Assembly: GCA_937877625.1 (NCBI GenBank)
Contig: CALFJG010000015.1
Span: 1 to 56,157, forward strand
From: an uncultured Prevotellaceae bacterium
Lineage (GTDB): Bacteria; Bacteroidota; Bacteroidia; Bacteroidales; Bacteroidaceae
Reading direction: 5' to 3'
DNA length: 56,157 bases
Shown here: positions 35,904-45,790 of the stretch, one piece after another
Layout: each line of letters begins with the position of its first letter
Position numbering within the stretch: position 1 is the first letter of the stretch
Notes under the pieces: model-generated
The model's input: the letters and a program-made list of their open reading frames with translations, nothing else
What the model was told of the DNA's origin: nothing
Databases searched by the model: none
Translations under genes and position numbers: made by a program

Positions 35904-38305
35904 ATTTCCCCTCCAAGAAAGTAATGCCGCGCTATATGGTATTCACTGCGTTGTTCTTATTGGTTGGCACAGCTGTGGTAGTCAAGTCCGCTTATTTAAT
36001 GACGGCGCGCCGCGGTTTTTGGATGGAAGTGGACAAACGCTTCGTGCGTGAAGGCGATACACTGCTTGCTACACGCGGAAACATCCTCTCTGCCAATGGC
36101 GATGTGCTTGCGGCCAGCATTCCAGAGTATGAATTGTATATGGACTTTATGTCTTACGAGAAAGATAGCGCACGGCGTGTAAAGGAACAGTTCACACGCG
36201 ACAGTGTACTAATTGTCTCGCTCGATTCTATTTGCAATGGTTTGGCAGAGGCTATCCCCGGAACACGAGCCGAGGATTTTCGTCAACGTATCTTGGAAGG
36301 CCGCGCACGCGCCAGCCATCACTGGAAAATCTATAAACGACGTGTTAGCCACGTGCAGTATAGTAGTATCAAGAAATTACCCGTGTTGTGTCAAAGTGTG
36401 GGTTCTGGAGGATTTACTGCCGAGCGATTTTTTAAGCGCAAGAATCCGTATGGAAAACTTGGCTTACATACCGTTGGAGAACTTTATGGCGGAAAGGATA
36501 AACCGCGGTCGGGCTTAGAGCTTAGTTTTGACTCTGTGCTTCGTGGTACACCAGGCTTGGCGCATCGACAGCGTGTGTTCAATACTTATGCCACTATTGT
36601 TGACAAACCTGCCTTAGATGGATGTGATGTGCATACTACAATGGACATTAATATGCAAGACATTGTAGAAGAGGCACTGCACGACAAACTCATTACAATG
36701 GACGACGCACGTGCCGGGATGTGCATACTTCTTGATGTACCAACGGGCGATGTTAAAGCAATGGCTTCGCTCACCCGTGCCAACGATGGTGAGTTCTACT
36801 ATATGGAGCACCGAGCACTCACCCAGTTGCTTGACCCAGGCTCTGTTTTTAAGCCAATGTCGTTCCTTGTGGCTTTTGACGACGGACGACTGCATGCCGA
36901 TGACATCATTGATGCTCATGGTGGCTACTACGATTTCCAAGGCAATCCCCTTACTGACACAGGGTGGCGACGTAGTGGCGCAGGTAAAATTAAAGCCTAT
37001 GAAGCCATAGAACGTTCTTCCAATGTAGCGGTTGGCACAACAATAGACCGCCTTTATCGTGGCAATCCACAAGAATTTCTTGACGGCTTGCATCGTATCG
37101 GTGTTGATGAAGATCTTCACCTTCAAATTCGTGGTTACGCAAAACCGCATATCAATAAGCCCAAGCCCGGCGAGCGCTGGTCGGCTACGGCATTGGCTTG
37201 GTTGAGCATTGGCTACGAGTCGCAGTTACCTCCTATTACTACGGTGACTTTTTATAATGGTATAGCCAATGGTGGACGTATGGTGCGTCCGCGTTTTGTT
37301 ACACATATCTCGCGCAATGATGAAATAGTAGAAGAATATCCCGTCTATGCTATTCGTGAGCGTATGGCATCGCCCGAGGCGGTGGAACAAGTGCAACGCT
37401 GTTTGTTATCCGTAGTGAAAGGTGCGCATGCCACGGCAAAGAGAGCGCGCAGCCAACTTTTTGACATCTCTGGAAAAACCGGAACGGCACAGATTTGGGA
37501 ACATGGCAAAAACACTGGTCGCCACCTTGTTACATTTGTCGGTTACTTCCCAAGCGAAGCACCGAAATACTCAATGATTGTAAGCGTTGAGGCTGGTGGA
37601 AGTGTGTATGGTGGTAGCACGTGTGGCCCTGTGTTTAAGCGTATTGCTGAAACGGTGATGTCGCAGCGTCGCACGGACGACCTATCTACTGCCACAGATA
37701 GCCTCTTCGCCCACTCTCCGCTTGTGGCCGCCGGGAACACTGCTGCAGCCGGGCGTGTTATTCGTTCGCTCGGATTGAGCCTGCCGGCCGCTTTCAACGA
37801 GAACGAACTCTCTCCTTGGGGAATATATACTTCTACGAATGGTGAGTTTACCTGCCAAGCCGAAACTCCTGTGGAAACTGGCACGATGCCTGATGTGTCG
37901 GGCTATGGACTTCGCGATGCTGTTTATCGCTTAGAAGGTCTTGGACTCAATGTCAAGGTAAAGGGTGTCGGCCACGTGGCTCATCAGAGCATAGCTGCAG
38001 GTAGGTCATATCATCAAGGTGACACCATATATATATATTTAGGAAAGGAGGCCGCACAAGAAGCTATTTCCGACACGCTACAGACAGAAGCAGAGAAGCA
38101 GGACAATGTGGCCGACCAGCCTGTTTCATCTACCTCATTATCCACAGAGCAACCTGCTCCCATTAAACCCGCTGGAGACAATAAAAAAGAGGCAGCGAAG
38201 CCAGCAGTAGAACCTAACAAGAAACAATCTCCAGAACGTAAAACACCTGCTCAACCCACTAAGAAAAATCAGCCACAAGCCACACTACCTAAGAAAAAGA
38301 AATAA
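35900..38305 (+). CDS. ftsI: Division-type penicillin-binding protein with PASTA domain
   Basis: This 801-residue class B transpeptidase cross-links septal peptidoglycan. It has an N-terminal helix (YMVFTALFLLVGTAVVV), a dimerisation/pedestal domain, then the transpeptidase with SVFK (S315, K318), SSN (373-375) and KTGTAQ (K526). A PASTA domain starts at MPDVSGYGLRDAVYRLEGLG (about 662). Residues from about 716 are a Pro/Lys/Gln/Glu-rich disordered tail ending PKKKK. It is the catalytic partner of FtsW downstream. Confidence 0.94.
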   Translation: MNFPSKKVMPRYMVFTALFLLVGTAVVVKSAYLMTARRGFWMEVDKRFVREGDTLLATRGNILSANGDVLAASIPEYELYMDFMSYEKDSARRVKEQFTRDSVLIVSLDSICNGLAEAIPGTRAEDFRQRILEGRARASHHWKIYKRRVSHVQYSSIKKLPVLCQSVGSGGFTAERFFKRKNPYGKLGLHTVGELYGGKDKPRSGLELSFDSVLRGTPGLAHRQRVFNTYATIVDKPALDGCDVHTTMDINMQDIVEEALHDKLITMDDARAGMCILLDVPTGDVKAMASLTRANDGEFYYMEHRALTQLLDPGSVFKPMSFLVAFDDGRLHADDIIDAHGGYYDFQGNPLTDTGWRRSGAGKIKAYEAIERSSNVAVGTTIDRLYRGNPQEFLDGLHRIGVDEDLHLQIRGYAKPHINKPKPGERWSATALAWLSIGYESQLPPITTVTFYNGIANGGRMVRPRFVTHISRNDEIVEEYPVYAIRERMASPEAVEQVQRCLLSVVKGAHATAKRARSQLFDISGKTGTAQIWEHGKNTGRHLVTFVGYFPSEAPKYSMIVSVEAGGSVYGGSTCGPVFKRIAETVMSQRRTDDLSTATDSLFAHSPLVAAGNTAAAGRVIRSLGLSLPAAFNENELSPWGIYTSTNGEFTCQAETPVETGTMPDVSGYGLRDAVYRLEGLGLNVKVKGVGHVAHQSIAAGRSYHQGDTIYIYLGKEAAQEAISDTLQTEAEKQDNVADQPVSSTSLSTEQPAPIKPAGDNKKEAAKPAVEPNKKQSPERKTPAQPTKKNQPQATLPKKKK

Positions 38306-38382
38306 CAAAGGAATCCGTACGTAAATGCTACGTCAATTCCTCCTATGAGACTCTTTCTTCAGATAAAAATATCCCTAAAACT

Positions 38383-39840
38383 ATGAAACTTCAAGATGTA
38401 CTCACAGGCGTGCAGCCTCTTGCCCATAGCGGCTCGCTGCAATGCGAAATATCCGGTGTTTGCACAGACTCTCGTGCCGTAAAGCCAGGCAATCTCTTTG
38501 TGGCTGTGAAAGGCACACAAACCGATGGTCACCAGTTTATCTCTAAGGCTCTTGAACAAGGTGCTACCGCAGTGCTTGTATCAGATGATATTCCTGCCAC
38601 AGTACCCGCTGATGTCACTTTTGTGCGTGTGGCAAACACAGAGGCTGCTGTGGGCTGTGTGGCTACGCAGTTCTATGGTAATCCCTCCAAGCATTTGCGA
38701 CTTGTAGGTGTCACAGGCACCAATGGTAAAACTACAATTGCTACAGTGCTTTATCAACTCTTTCGTGCGTTGGGTTATAAGTGCGGATTGCTTAGCACGG
38801 TGTGTAACTATATTGACGACCGGGAGATACCCGCCACACACACCACGCCAGATCCCGTTTCGCTCAATGCCTTGCTTGCCGAGATGGTGTCGGCAGGATG
38901 CGACTATGCTTTTATGGAGTGTTCTTCCCATGCTATTCAGCAACAACGCATCGGTGGGTTGGAGTTTGCGGGTGGAATCTTTACCAATCTCACACGTGAC
39001 CACTTAGATTATCACAAAACGTTTGAGAATTATCGCGATGCCAAGAAACTTTTCTTTGACCATCTTTCCAAGACAGCCTTTGCTATAACAAATGCCGACG
39101 ACCGTAATGGAAGCGTGATGGTGCAAAACTGCTCTGCAACCATTCGCACTTATTCCGTTCGTACCGCCGCCGACTACAAAGGACGTATCTTAGAAGAAAG
39201 CCTTGAAGGGATGCTTTTGGATATGGACGGCCAAGAAGTTAGCGTGCGTTTTGTGGGACGTTTCAATGTGCAGAATTTGCTTGCTGTATATGGTGCCGCG
39301 CGTATGCTCGGCGTGAGTCGTGAAGAAACTCTCCGAGTCCTTTCTACGCTTCATCCCGTAAATGGACGCTTTGAGGCCATACGTTCGCCGAAGGGCTTTA
39401 GTGCTATAGTAGATTATGCCCACACACCAGATGCGCTAATCAATGTTCTTGAAGCAATCAACGAGATAAAGCGTGGAGGACGCGTCATCACCGTTTGTGG
39501 TGCGGGTGGCAATCGCGACAAAGGAAAACGCCCGCTTATGGCGCGTGCAGCAGCAGAACATAGTGACCGTGTAATTCTTACGAGCGATAATCCACGTTTT
39601 GAAGAGCCTGCTACTATTGTTGAAGAAATGGCGGCCGGCCTTGATGAGGCTGGAAGAGGGAAAACCGTATGTATTGTTGATCGCCGCGAAGCTATACGTA
39701 CCGCCGCGCTATTAGCACAGCCCGGCGATATTATTCTTGTAGCCGGAAAAGGTCACGAGCCTTATCAAGAGGTAAAAGGCGTGAAACACCACTTTGACGA
39801 TCACGAAGAAATACGCGAAGCCTTTGGGCTTGATAAATAA
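38383..39840 (+). CDS. murE: UDP-MurNAc-tripeptide ligase MurE
   Basis: The 485-residue Mur ligase adds the third amino acid, presumably meso-diaminopimelate. The ATP loop GVTGTNGKTTIATV is near 109-122, then HTTPDP, ECSSHAIQQQRI and NLTRDHLDYH. A DNPRFEEP motif (about 403-410) corresponds to the DNPR sequence that selects diaminopimelate. Confidence 0.95.
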   Translation: MKLQDVLTGVQPLAHSGSLQCEISGVCTDSRAVKPGNLFVAVKGTQTDGHQFISKALEQGATAVLVSDDIPATVPADVTFVRVANTEAAVGCVATQFYGNPSKHLRLVGVTGTNGKTTIATVLYQLFRALGYKCGLLSTVCNYIDDREIPATHTTPDPVSLNALLAEMVSAGCDYAFMECSSHAIQQQRIGGLEFAGGIFTNLTRDHLDYHKTFENYRDAKKLFFDHLSKTAFAITNADDRNGSVMVQNCSATIRTYSVRTAADYKGRILEESLEGMLLDMDGQEVSVRFVGRFNVQNLLAVYGAARMLGVSREETLRVLSTLHPVNGRFEAIRSPKGFSAIVDYAHTPDALINVLEAINEIKRGGRVITVCGAGGNRDKGKRPLMARAAAEHSDRVILTSDNPRFEEPATIVEEMAAGLDEAGRGKTVCIVDRREAIRTAALLAQPGDIILVAGKGHEPYQEVKGVKHHFDDHEEIREAFGLDK

Positions 39841-39855
39841 GAAAACCCTTTTGTT

Positions 39856-41124
39856 ATGCTATACTATCTATTCCGTTTTCTTGAGCAATTTGGTATTCCT
39901 GGCTCTGGAATGTGGCACTACATATCCTTTCGTTCACTCTTAGCACTTATCTTGGCGTTGGTGATTTCGGCTTGGTTTGGCGAGTATTTCATAAAGTTTA
40001 TGAAGCGTCGCAATATAAGTGAAACACAGCGCGATGCGAAGATTGACCCCTTTGGTGTAAAGAAACTCAACGTGCCGTCGATGGGAGGTATTATCATTAT
40101 CGTGTCAATACTCGTGCCAACCTTGCTCTTAGGTCGTTTACGTAATACTTACCTTATTTTGATGATAGTCACCACTGTGTGGCTCGGATTAGTAGGTTTT
40201 GCTGATGATTATATTAAGATCTTTCGCCACAACAAAGAGGGGCTTGCCGGACGCTATAAACTCTTGGCACAAATGATGCTCGGATTAATTGTAGGTCTTA
40301 CACTCTATCTCAGCCCCGATGCTACAATTCATGAGAATGTTACTCGCGAACGTGGAGAGGCACGCACCGAGATAGTGCATAAGAGCAAACCTGTGAAAAG
40401 CACAAAGACAACGATTCCATTTGTAAAGAATAATAATTTTGATTATTCCTCCGTAACGTCTTTCTTGGGAAAATACCAAGGCGCGGGTGGATGGGCCGTC
40501 TTTGTGTTGATGACCATTTTTGTGATTATGGCAGTGAGCAACGGTGCCAATCTCAACGATGGTATGGACGGTATGGCAGCCGGAAACTCGGCTATTATTA
40601 TGTTGGCTCTCGGCATATTAGCTTATGTAAGTAGCCACATTGAGTTTTCCAGTTACTTCAACATTATGTACATCCCTGGTTCGCAAGAACTTGTGGTGTT
40701 TACTGCTGCTGCGGTGGGAGCTTTGATAGGCTTTTTGTGGTACAACGCTTTTCCAGCCCAAGTTTTTATGGGCGACACCGGCTCGCTTTGTATCGGTGGT
40801 ATTATTGCTGTGCTGGCCGTAATCATCCACAAGGAACTATTGCTGCCCTTACTTTGTTTTATCTTCCTGCTTGAGAGCCTTAGTGTGATGATGCAGGTGG
40901 GCTATTACAAGCTCGGCAAGCGCAAACGTGTAAAGCAGCGTATCTTCAAGCGCACACCTATCCACGACAATTTTCGTGTGATGCCTGAGCAGTTGGAAAA
41001 CGATTGTAAATACGTTTTCAAATGGCCACGTGGTGCTTGGCACGAAAGTAAAATTACTGTGCGCTTTTGGATAACCAGTATTTTACTTGCTGCCGCAGCC
41101 ATAATTACCCTTAAAATCCGATAA
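39856..41124 (+). CDS. mraY: Phospho-MurNAc-pentapeptide transferase MraY
   Basis: The 422-residue membrane enzyme makes lipid I. SMGGIIII, FADDYIKIFRHNKEGLAGRYK, NGANLNDGMDGMAAGNSAI and FMGDTGSL are the conserved cytoplasmic loops with catalytic aspartates, and RTPIHDNF near the end is the HHH-type loop. It is about 60 residues longer than E. coli MraY because of a loop between about 150 and 200, usual in Bacteroidota. Confidence 0.95.
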   Translation: MLYYLFRFLEQFGIPGSGMWHYISFRSLLALILALVISAWFGEYFIKFMKRRNISETQRDAKIDPFGVKKLNVPSMGGIIIIVSILVPTLLLGRLRNTYLILMIVTTVWLGLVGFADDYIKIFRHNKEGLAGRYKLLAQMMLGLIVGLTLYLSPDATIHENVTRERGEARTEIVHKSKPVKSTKTTIPFVKNNNFDYSSVTSFLGKYQGAGGWAVFVLMTIFVIMAVSNGANLNDGMDGMAAGNSAIIMLALGILAYVSSHIEFSSYFNIMYIPGSQELVVFTAAAVGALIGFLWYNAFPAQVFMGDTGSLCIGGIIAVLAVIIHKELLLPLLCFIFLLESLSVMMQVGYYKLGKRKRVKQRIFKRTPIHDNFRVMPEQLENDCKYVFKWPRGAWHESKITVRFWITSILLAAAAIITLKIR

Positions 41125-41130
41125 TTATTT

Positions 41131-42462
41131 ATGCGTCTTACTATACTTGGAGCCGGCGAGACAGGAGCTGGAACAGCTGTCCTCGCTCGCCAAAAAGGAT
41201 ACGATGTTTTCGTTTCTGATGCTGGTTCTATCGCTGATAAATACAAGCAAATGCTCAACGACCATGCCGTAGCGTGGGAAGAGGGGGGACACACCGCCGA
41301 ACTTGTTCTTCGAGCCGAAACAATCGTAAAGAGTCCTGGCATTCCTCCTACAGCACCTATAGTCGTACAGGCTGCAGAGCGCGGTATTCCTATTCTTAGC
41401 GAGATAGAATTTGCCAGTCGTTACACCGATGCTAAGATGATTTGTATTACCGGTAGCAACGGTAAAACAACAACCACACGGCTCATTCATCATATCCTTA
41501 CTCGTGCTGGATACGACGCTTCTTTAGCAGGCAATATAGGGCGCAGTATGGCGTTGCAAGTGGCAGAGGGAAAACACGATTGGTATGTCATAGAACTCTC
41601 CTCGTTTCAATTGGAGAATATGTATAACTTCCGTGCTAATATCGCTGTGGTACTCAACATAACGCCTGACCATCTTGATCGCTACGATTTCCGTATGGAC
41701 GCTTATGCCGCCGCTAAGATGCGTATTGATAGAAACCAGACCGAGACCGACAGCCTTATTTATTGGCGCGACGATGATTATGTGTCCGCTTTTCTACAAA
41801 GGGAACCGACACCTGCCCGAGAGCTTGTTTTTGCCGATGAACAAGGAGGACGTGCTGTGGCGTATGTAAGAAACGGGGTGATGACGGTGGAGAGACCGAG
41901 CGTGTTTTTTATGAATGTTGATGAGCTTTCTCTTCGTGGCCGTCACAATGTGCGCAACTGTATGGCTGCTACGATAGCCGCCCTTTCGGCCGGCGTACCA
42001 CGCGAAGCCATTAAGAGTGCGTTAAGCGATTTCCCACCAGTACCACATCGCCTTGAACCAGCAGGCATAGCCCACGGCGTTACATATATCAACGACTCCA
42101 AAGCCACCAACGTAGATGCTTGCTTCTATGCCCTTGATGCGATGACAACCCCCGTTGTTCTTATTCTTGGCGGTTTGGACAAAGGCAATGATTATGCGCA
42201 GATTATTCCGCTCGTAAAAGAAAAGTGTCGTGCTCTCGTTTACCTCGGTGCAGATAATGCCAAGCTCCATGAAACATTTGATAGTCTTGGCTTACCTGTG
42301 TTTGACACACACACGATGAGCGATTGTATGCAGGCTTGCCAACACATAGCACAGTGGGGCGATACGGTTTTGCTAAGTCCTTGCTGTGCCAGTTTTGACC
42401 TTTTTAACGGTATGGCCGAACGTGGCACGCTCTTTAAGGAAGCTGTCGCCTGTATATCTTGA
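41131..42462 (+). CDS. murD: UDP-MurNAc-L-alanine:D-glutamate ligase MurD
   Basis: The 443-residue Mur ligase adds D-Glu. The ATP loop GSNGKTTTTR is near 109-118, then ELSSFQLENM, NITPDHLDRY, PHRLEPAG, YINDSKATNVDA and LSPCCASFDLF. It starts 6 bases after mraY, implying coupling. Confidence 0.96.
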   Translation: MRLTILGAGETGAGTAVLARQKGYDVFVSDAGSIADKYKQMLNDHAVAWEEGGHTAELVLRAETIVKSPGIPPTAPIVVQAAERGIPILSEIEFASRYTDAKMICITGSNGKTTTTRLIHHILTRAGYDASLAGNIGRSMALQVAEGKHDWYVIELSSFQLENMYNFRANIAVVLNITPDHLDRYDFRMDAYAAAKMRIDRNQTETDSLIYWRDDDYVSAFLQREPTPARELVFADEQGGRAVAYVRNGVMTVERPSVFFMNVDELSLRGRHNVRNCMAATIAALSAGVPREAIKSALSDFPPVPHRLEPAGIAHGVTYINDSKATNVDACFYALDAMTTPVVLILGGLDKGNDYAQIIPLVKEKCRALVYLGADNAKLHETFDSLGLPVFDTHTMSDCMQACQHIAQWGDTVLLSPCCASFDLFNGMAERGTLFKEAVACIS

Positions 42463-42490
42463 ACCATTCCCCTAACCTCTTCTTTCTATT

Positions 42491-43807
42491 ATGATAAAAG
42501 CACGTGGCATATTCAAGGGTGACCTTGCTATTTGGTTCATCTATTTCCTTCTCATTGGCGTTTCGCTCGTGGAGGAGTTTAGTGCAGCCAGTAGCTTAGC
42601 CTATAAGAGCGGCGACTATTGGGGCGTGTTTTACAATCACGCACAGTTGCTTTTAGGAGGATTTCTGATTATGTGGGTGGTACACAATATCCCTTGTCGA
42701 TATTTTAAGATAGTCCCTCTCTTTGGCTTAACCATTATCATTATCGCGTTATTTTGTACGCTCCTCTTCGGTCAGACATCTAATGAAGGCTCACGATGGC
42801 TTGTGGTATTTGGCATTCAATTACAACCGTCAGAGTTTGCAAAACCGATTTTAGTAACCACCGTAGCACTGTTTCTTTCGTTCAATCAGCAGGAGCAGAG
42901 TGCCGATCCACGTGTGTTCAACAAAATCCTTATCGTTACAGGTGTAGTTTGTGTACTAATCCTCACACAGAATTTCTCGACTGCCGCACTTATCTTCTGT
43001 GTGGTATATATGATGATGATTATAGGACGTGTGCCTGCGCGTTTGATGTTAAAACTCACAGGCACTATGCTCGGAGTAGGTGTCGTAACATTTATTATCC
43101 TGCTCTCTCTGCCTAACGACAGTTTTGTGTTTGATCTCCCCGGGTTAGGACGCGCAAAGACATGGAAGAGCCGTCTTGCCTCGTTCTCTGAGGAGAAGCA
43201 AACCACCGACACAACCCTTCAGGCTGCTATTATAGCACGCAACAATGGTCAGCAAATAAATATCGATAGCATTGAAGCCGCTAAGTTTCCTATTGCAGAA
43301 AAAGCACAGGTGGGTCACGCTAATATAGCCATTGCTTCAGCCCACATTATAGGTAAAGGCCCAGGGAATAGTGTGCAACGCGACTTCTTGAGCCAGGCCT
43401 TTTCCGATTTTATCTTTGCCATCATTATTGAAGAACTTGGACTGTTAGGAGCCTTTGGCGTAGCCCTTCTATATATTATCCTGCTCTTTCGCGCTGCAAT
43501 TATAGCCAATCGGTGCGAGCGCAACTTTCCTGCATTTCTTATACTCGGTTTAGCATTGCTCATTGTATTCCAAGCCTTGCTCAATATGGCTGTGGCTGTA
43601 GGATTGATGCCTGTGACGGGACAGACGCTACCGCTTATCTCCCGCGGCGGTAGTTCTATTATTTCAGTAAGCATTAGCCTTGGGATGATGCTTAGTGTGA
43701 GTCGCTATGCGCGTAAACGCAAAGATAAGATGCCTGTTCATGCAGAGGAAATGCAACCGCTTGATCCTATTCAAGCCAATTTTGAAGATGAGGGCGATAT
43801 GCAATAA
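42491..43807 (+). CDS. ftsW: SEDS glycosyltransferase FtsW
   Basis: The 438-residue polymerase of lipid II at the septum has about ten helices. SNEGSRWLVVFGIQLQPSEF and, near the C-terminus, AVGLMPVTGQTLPLISRGGS are SEDS signatures. It acts with the FtsI partner encoded upstream. The cyclophilin gene starts 12 bases later in place of the murG usually found in Bacteroidales. Confidence 0.95.
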   Translation: MIKARGIFKGDLAIWFIYFLLIGVSLVEEFSAASSLAYKSGDYWGVFYNHAQLLLGGFLIMWVVHNIPCRYFKIVPLFGLTIIIIALFCTLLFGQTSNEGSRWLVVFGIQLQPSEFAKPILVTTVALFLSFNQQEQSADPRVFNKILIVTGVVCVLILTQNFSTAALIFCVVYMMMIIGRVPARLMLKLTGTMLGVGVVTFIILLSLPNDSFVFDLPGLGRAKTWKSRLASFSEEKQTTDTTLQAAIIARNNGQQINIDSIEAAKFPIAEKAQVGHANIAIASAHIIGKGPGNSVQRDFLSQAFSDFIFAIIIEELGLLGAFGVALLYIILLFRAAIIANRCERNFPAFLILGLALLIVFQALLNMAVAVGLMPVTGQTLPLISRGGSSIISVSISLGMMLSVSRYARKRKDKMPVHAEEMQPLDPIQANFEDEGDMQ

Positions 43808-43819
43808 CCCTAACTTATT

Positions 43820-44494
43820 ATGAGACGTAATATCTTTTTTCTCCTCCTTATACTTGTTGTCGCGCTAAATATACAGGCGCAGACTTCGCGCGTGAAAATC
43901 ACTACTGACAAAGGTGCATTTATCGTAGTACTCTACGATGATACCCCCATTCATCGCGACAACTTTTTACACTTAGTTCAGGATGGCTACTACAATGGCA
44001 TACTTTGGCATCGTGTTATTCGGAACTTTATGATACAAACAGGCGACAGCACCTCCCGCCACGCCCGTCCCGAAGCACTTTTTGGTGAGGAAGATGTGCC
44101 TTATACATTGCCAGCTGAAATAATCTACCCCGCTCACTACCATCACCGTGGCGCACTTGCAGCCGCGCGCGAAAGTGATGACATAAATCCAGAACGTCGC
44201 AGTAGTGGTGCTCAGTTCTATGTGGTCACAGGTGCCAAAGTGCCGAGCAGTCGTATGACCGACATTCGTGCTTATGTTAGCCGTATGACCCATAACGAGG
44301 TACGTATTCCTCATGCTCTGGCAGAAGATTACGCCGTTCGCGGTGGAGCACCACATCTCGATGGGCAATATACTGTGTTTGGCGAAGTGGTGGAAGGAAT
44401 GGACGTTGTAGAGGCAATAAGTGTAGTACCTACCGACCGCAATGACCGGCCGCGTCAAGACATTCGTATTATTACAGCCGAAATAATGGAATAG
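43820..44494 (+). CDS. Secreted cyclophilin-type peptidyl-prolyl isomerase
   Basis: The 224-residue protein has a signal peptide (RRNIFFLLLILVVALNIQAQ) and a cyclophilin domain: VKITTDKGAFIVVLYDD, NFLHLVQDGYYNGILWHRVI, FMIQTGD, SSGAQFYVVTG and FGEVVEGMDVV. The Arg in WHRVI and the QFYVV strand carry active-site residues. An insertion between about 85 and 120 is typical of Bacteroidales homologues. It ends the division run and probably acts in the periplasm. Confidence 0.92.
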   Translation: MRRNIFFLLLILVVALNIQAQTSRVKITTDKGAFIVVLYDDTPIHRDNFLHLVQDGYYNGILWHRVIRNFMIQTGDSTSRHARPEALFGEEDVPYTLPAEIIYPAHYHHRGALAAARESDDINPERRSSGAQFYVVTGAKVPSSRMTDIRAYVSRMTHNEVRIPHALAEDYAVRGGAPHLDGQYTVFGEVVEGMDVVEAISVVPTDRNDRPRQDIRIITAEIME

Positions 44495-44536
44495 AAGTCG
44501 ACTAATCACAGAAATGCGAAAAAATAGTCTGTGTGC

Positions 44537-44567
44537 TTGGCTTTTTCAAAAAAGCGCATTACTTTTG
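44537..44567 (+). promoter_or_regulatory. tRNA-Gln promoter
   Basis: TACTTTTG (44560-44567) with TTGG or CTTG about 19-20 bases upstream. The tRNA starts 20 bases later. Confidence 0.55.
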
Positions 44568-44586
44568 CAACCTGAAAAGAGCAGAT

Positions 44587-44657
44587 TGTTCCATGGTGTA
44601 ATGGCAGCACAAGTGATTTTGGTTCACTTAGTCCCCGTTCGAATCGGAGTGGAACAA
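44587..44657 (+). tRNA. tRNA-Gln (anticodon TTG)
   Basis: The acceptor TGTTCCA pairs with TGGAACA, with discriminator A at 44657. The anticodon arm is AGTGA-TTTTGGT-TCACT with TTG at the reading position. The T arm contains GTTCGAATC. No CCA is encoded. Confidence 0.93.
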
Positions 44658-44805
44658 CTTGTACAAACATTTATTGAGATTTTTATTCTGTCCCGCTACA
44701 TAATACAGGCGGGATTTGTTTTTTTATAGTGGTGTCTTGTAAAGAGGTCTGTCGTCAATGAATTAGCATCAGTGGACAGACCACCACGCTTGGTGAGCGT
44801 AAGTA

Positions 44806-45351
44806 ATGTTCCTACTAAATCTATCAGAAGATTTCCAGATAGAAACCGATCTTTTGAGGTTTCGGTTTGAGCAGAACCTGCCGTGCGATGAAGCACAGAT
44901 GTCCTATAATGCAGAAACTCACGAATGCGTGTTACATCTCTCGCAGCGTTTTGATTTTTACAACACGAAAGATGTGGCGTGGCTGCAAATTGTGGTGCGC
45001 GAGGTGTTCCGGAAACTTACCAAAATCATTATTGTACCGCGTTTAGTGGCTTTTGCCAAAGAATACGGTTATCAGTTTCGGCGTGTATTTGTAAAAGACG
45101 TGTCTTCACGCTGGGGCTCGTGTTCTGAAAAAGGCAATATCAACCTAAGTCTCTGGTTGATGCTGCTCCCTCTGCCATACGTGGACTATGTATTAAAACA
45201 CGAGTTGGCTCACCTCCGCGAACTTAACCACAGCCCCCGATTTTGGGCTGAAGTAGATAAGATGACAGGCGGCCCCGGCACAGCAAAAGCCCTTTCTAAA
45301 GCAAAGAATAATTACATCCACACCAAGCTGTTGCCTCTCATCCATTCATAA
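44806..45351 (+). CDS. YgjP-like zinc metallopeptidase (DUF45)
   Basis: The 181-residue protein has the zinc motif HELAHLRELNHSPRFW, with H132, E133 and H136 and the third ligand His in NHSPRFW. It is preceded by SSRWGSCSEKGNINLSLWLM, the YgjP/DUF45 signature. Enzymes of this family resemble SprT/WSS1 proteases; the substrate is unknown. It stands alone between tRNA-Gln and the repeat cluster. Confidence 0.88.
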   Translation: MFLLNLSEDFQIETDLLRFRFEQNLPCDEAQMSYNAETHECVLHLSQRFDFYNTKDVAWLQIVVREVFRKLTKIIIVPRLVAFAKEYGYQFRRVFVKDVSSRWGSCSEKGNINLSLWLMLLPLPYVDYVLKHELAHLRELNHSPRFWAEVDKMTGGPGTAKALSKAKNNYIHTKLLPLIHS

Positions 45352-45439
45352 TTTGTACTTATTAAGCCTCTAATTCAAGTTGCGGAAGTAGTGAAAACCT
45401 ATCAGCGTCGTAGGTATAACAACTAAGGTGCAACGCTCT

Positions 45440-45493
45440 GGAAGCGTAAGCGGCTCGCCTGCTTCATTTTGCAGCGAGCCGCGTGTGCGCTCC
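45440..45493. repeat. GC-rich palindromic repeat (copy c)
   Basis: GGAAGCGTAAGCGGCTCGCC, then TGCTTCATTTTGCA, then GCGAGCCGCGTGTGCGCTCC. It is the same family as 6780-6832, about 50 bases before array copy 3. Confidence 0.7.
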
Positions 45494-45541
45494 TAAATGC
45501 AGGCGAGGCTGCGTGCGCTCCCAGCATAGTCCGACCGTGAT

Positions 45542-45712
45542 TAAACATAGTCCGATTGATTCTAAAATCAAAGCCTTTGATTTTAAAATCAATCGGATTG
45601 ATTTTAAAATCAATCGGACTAAGTTTAAAACCCGTCCGACCGCAATTAACACTCCGTCCAACCTATTTTCTCTTTCCCGCTTTTGCCCTCCTCAAGTCGA
45701 TGATACGGTTAT
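45542..45712. repeat. TTAA-centred 21-bp array, copy 3 (six units) plus tail
   Basis: Centres lie at 45552, 45573, 45594, 45615, 45636 and 45657, all exactly 21 bp apart. The middle units are GATTTTAAAATC flanked by CCGATT and AATCGG, making perfect 24-bp palindromes. The tail CTATTTTCTCTTTCCCGCTT, then TTGCCCTCCTCAAGTCGATG and ATACGGTTA, is nearly the same as at copy 1. Confidence 0.87.
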
Positions 45713-45790
45713 GATGCAAGCGTCGGGAGTTATGAAACATACCCGTGTTGCAGGTAGAGCATCCAAGGTGGAGCTGTCAGGGAACACAGG

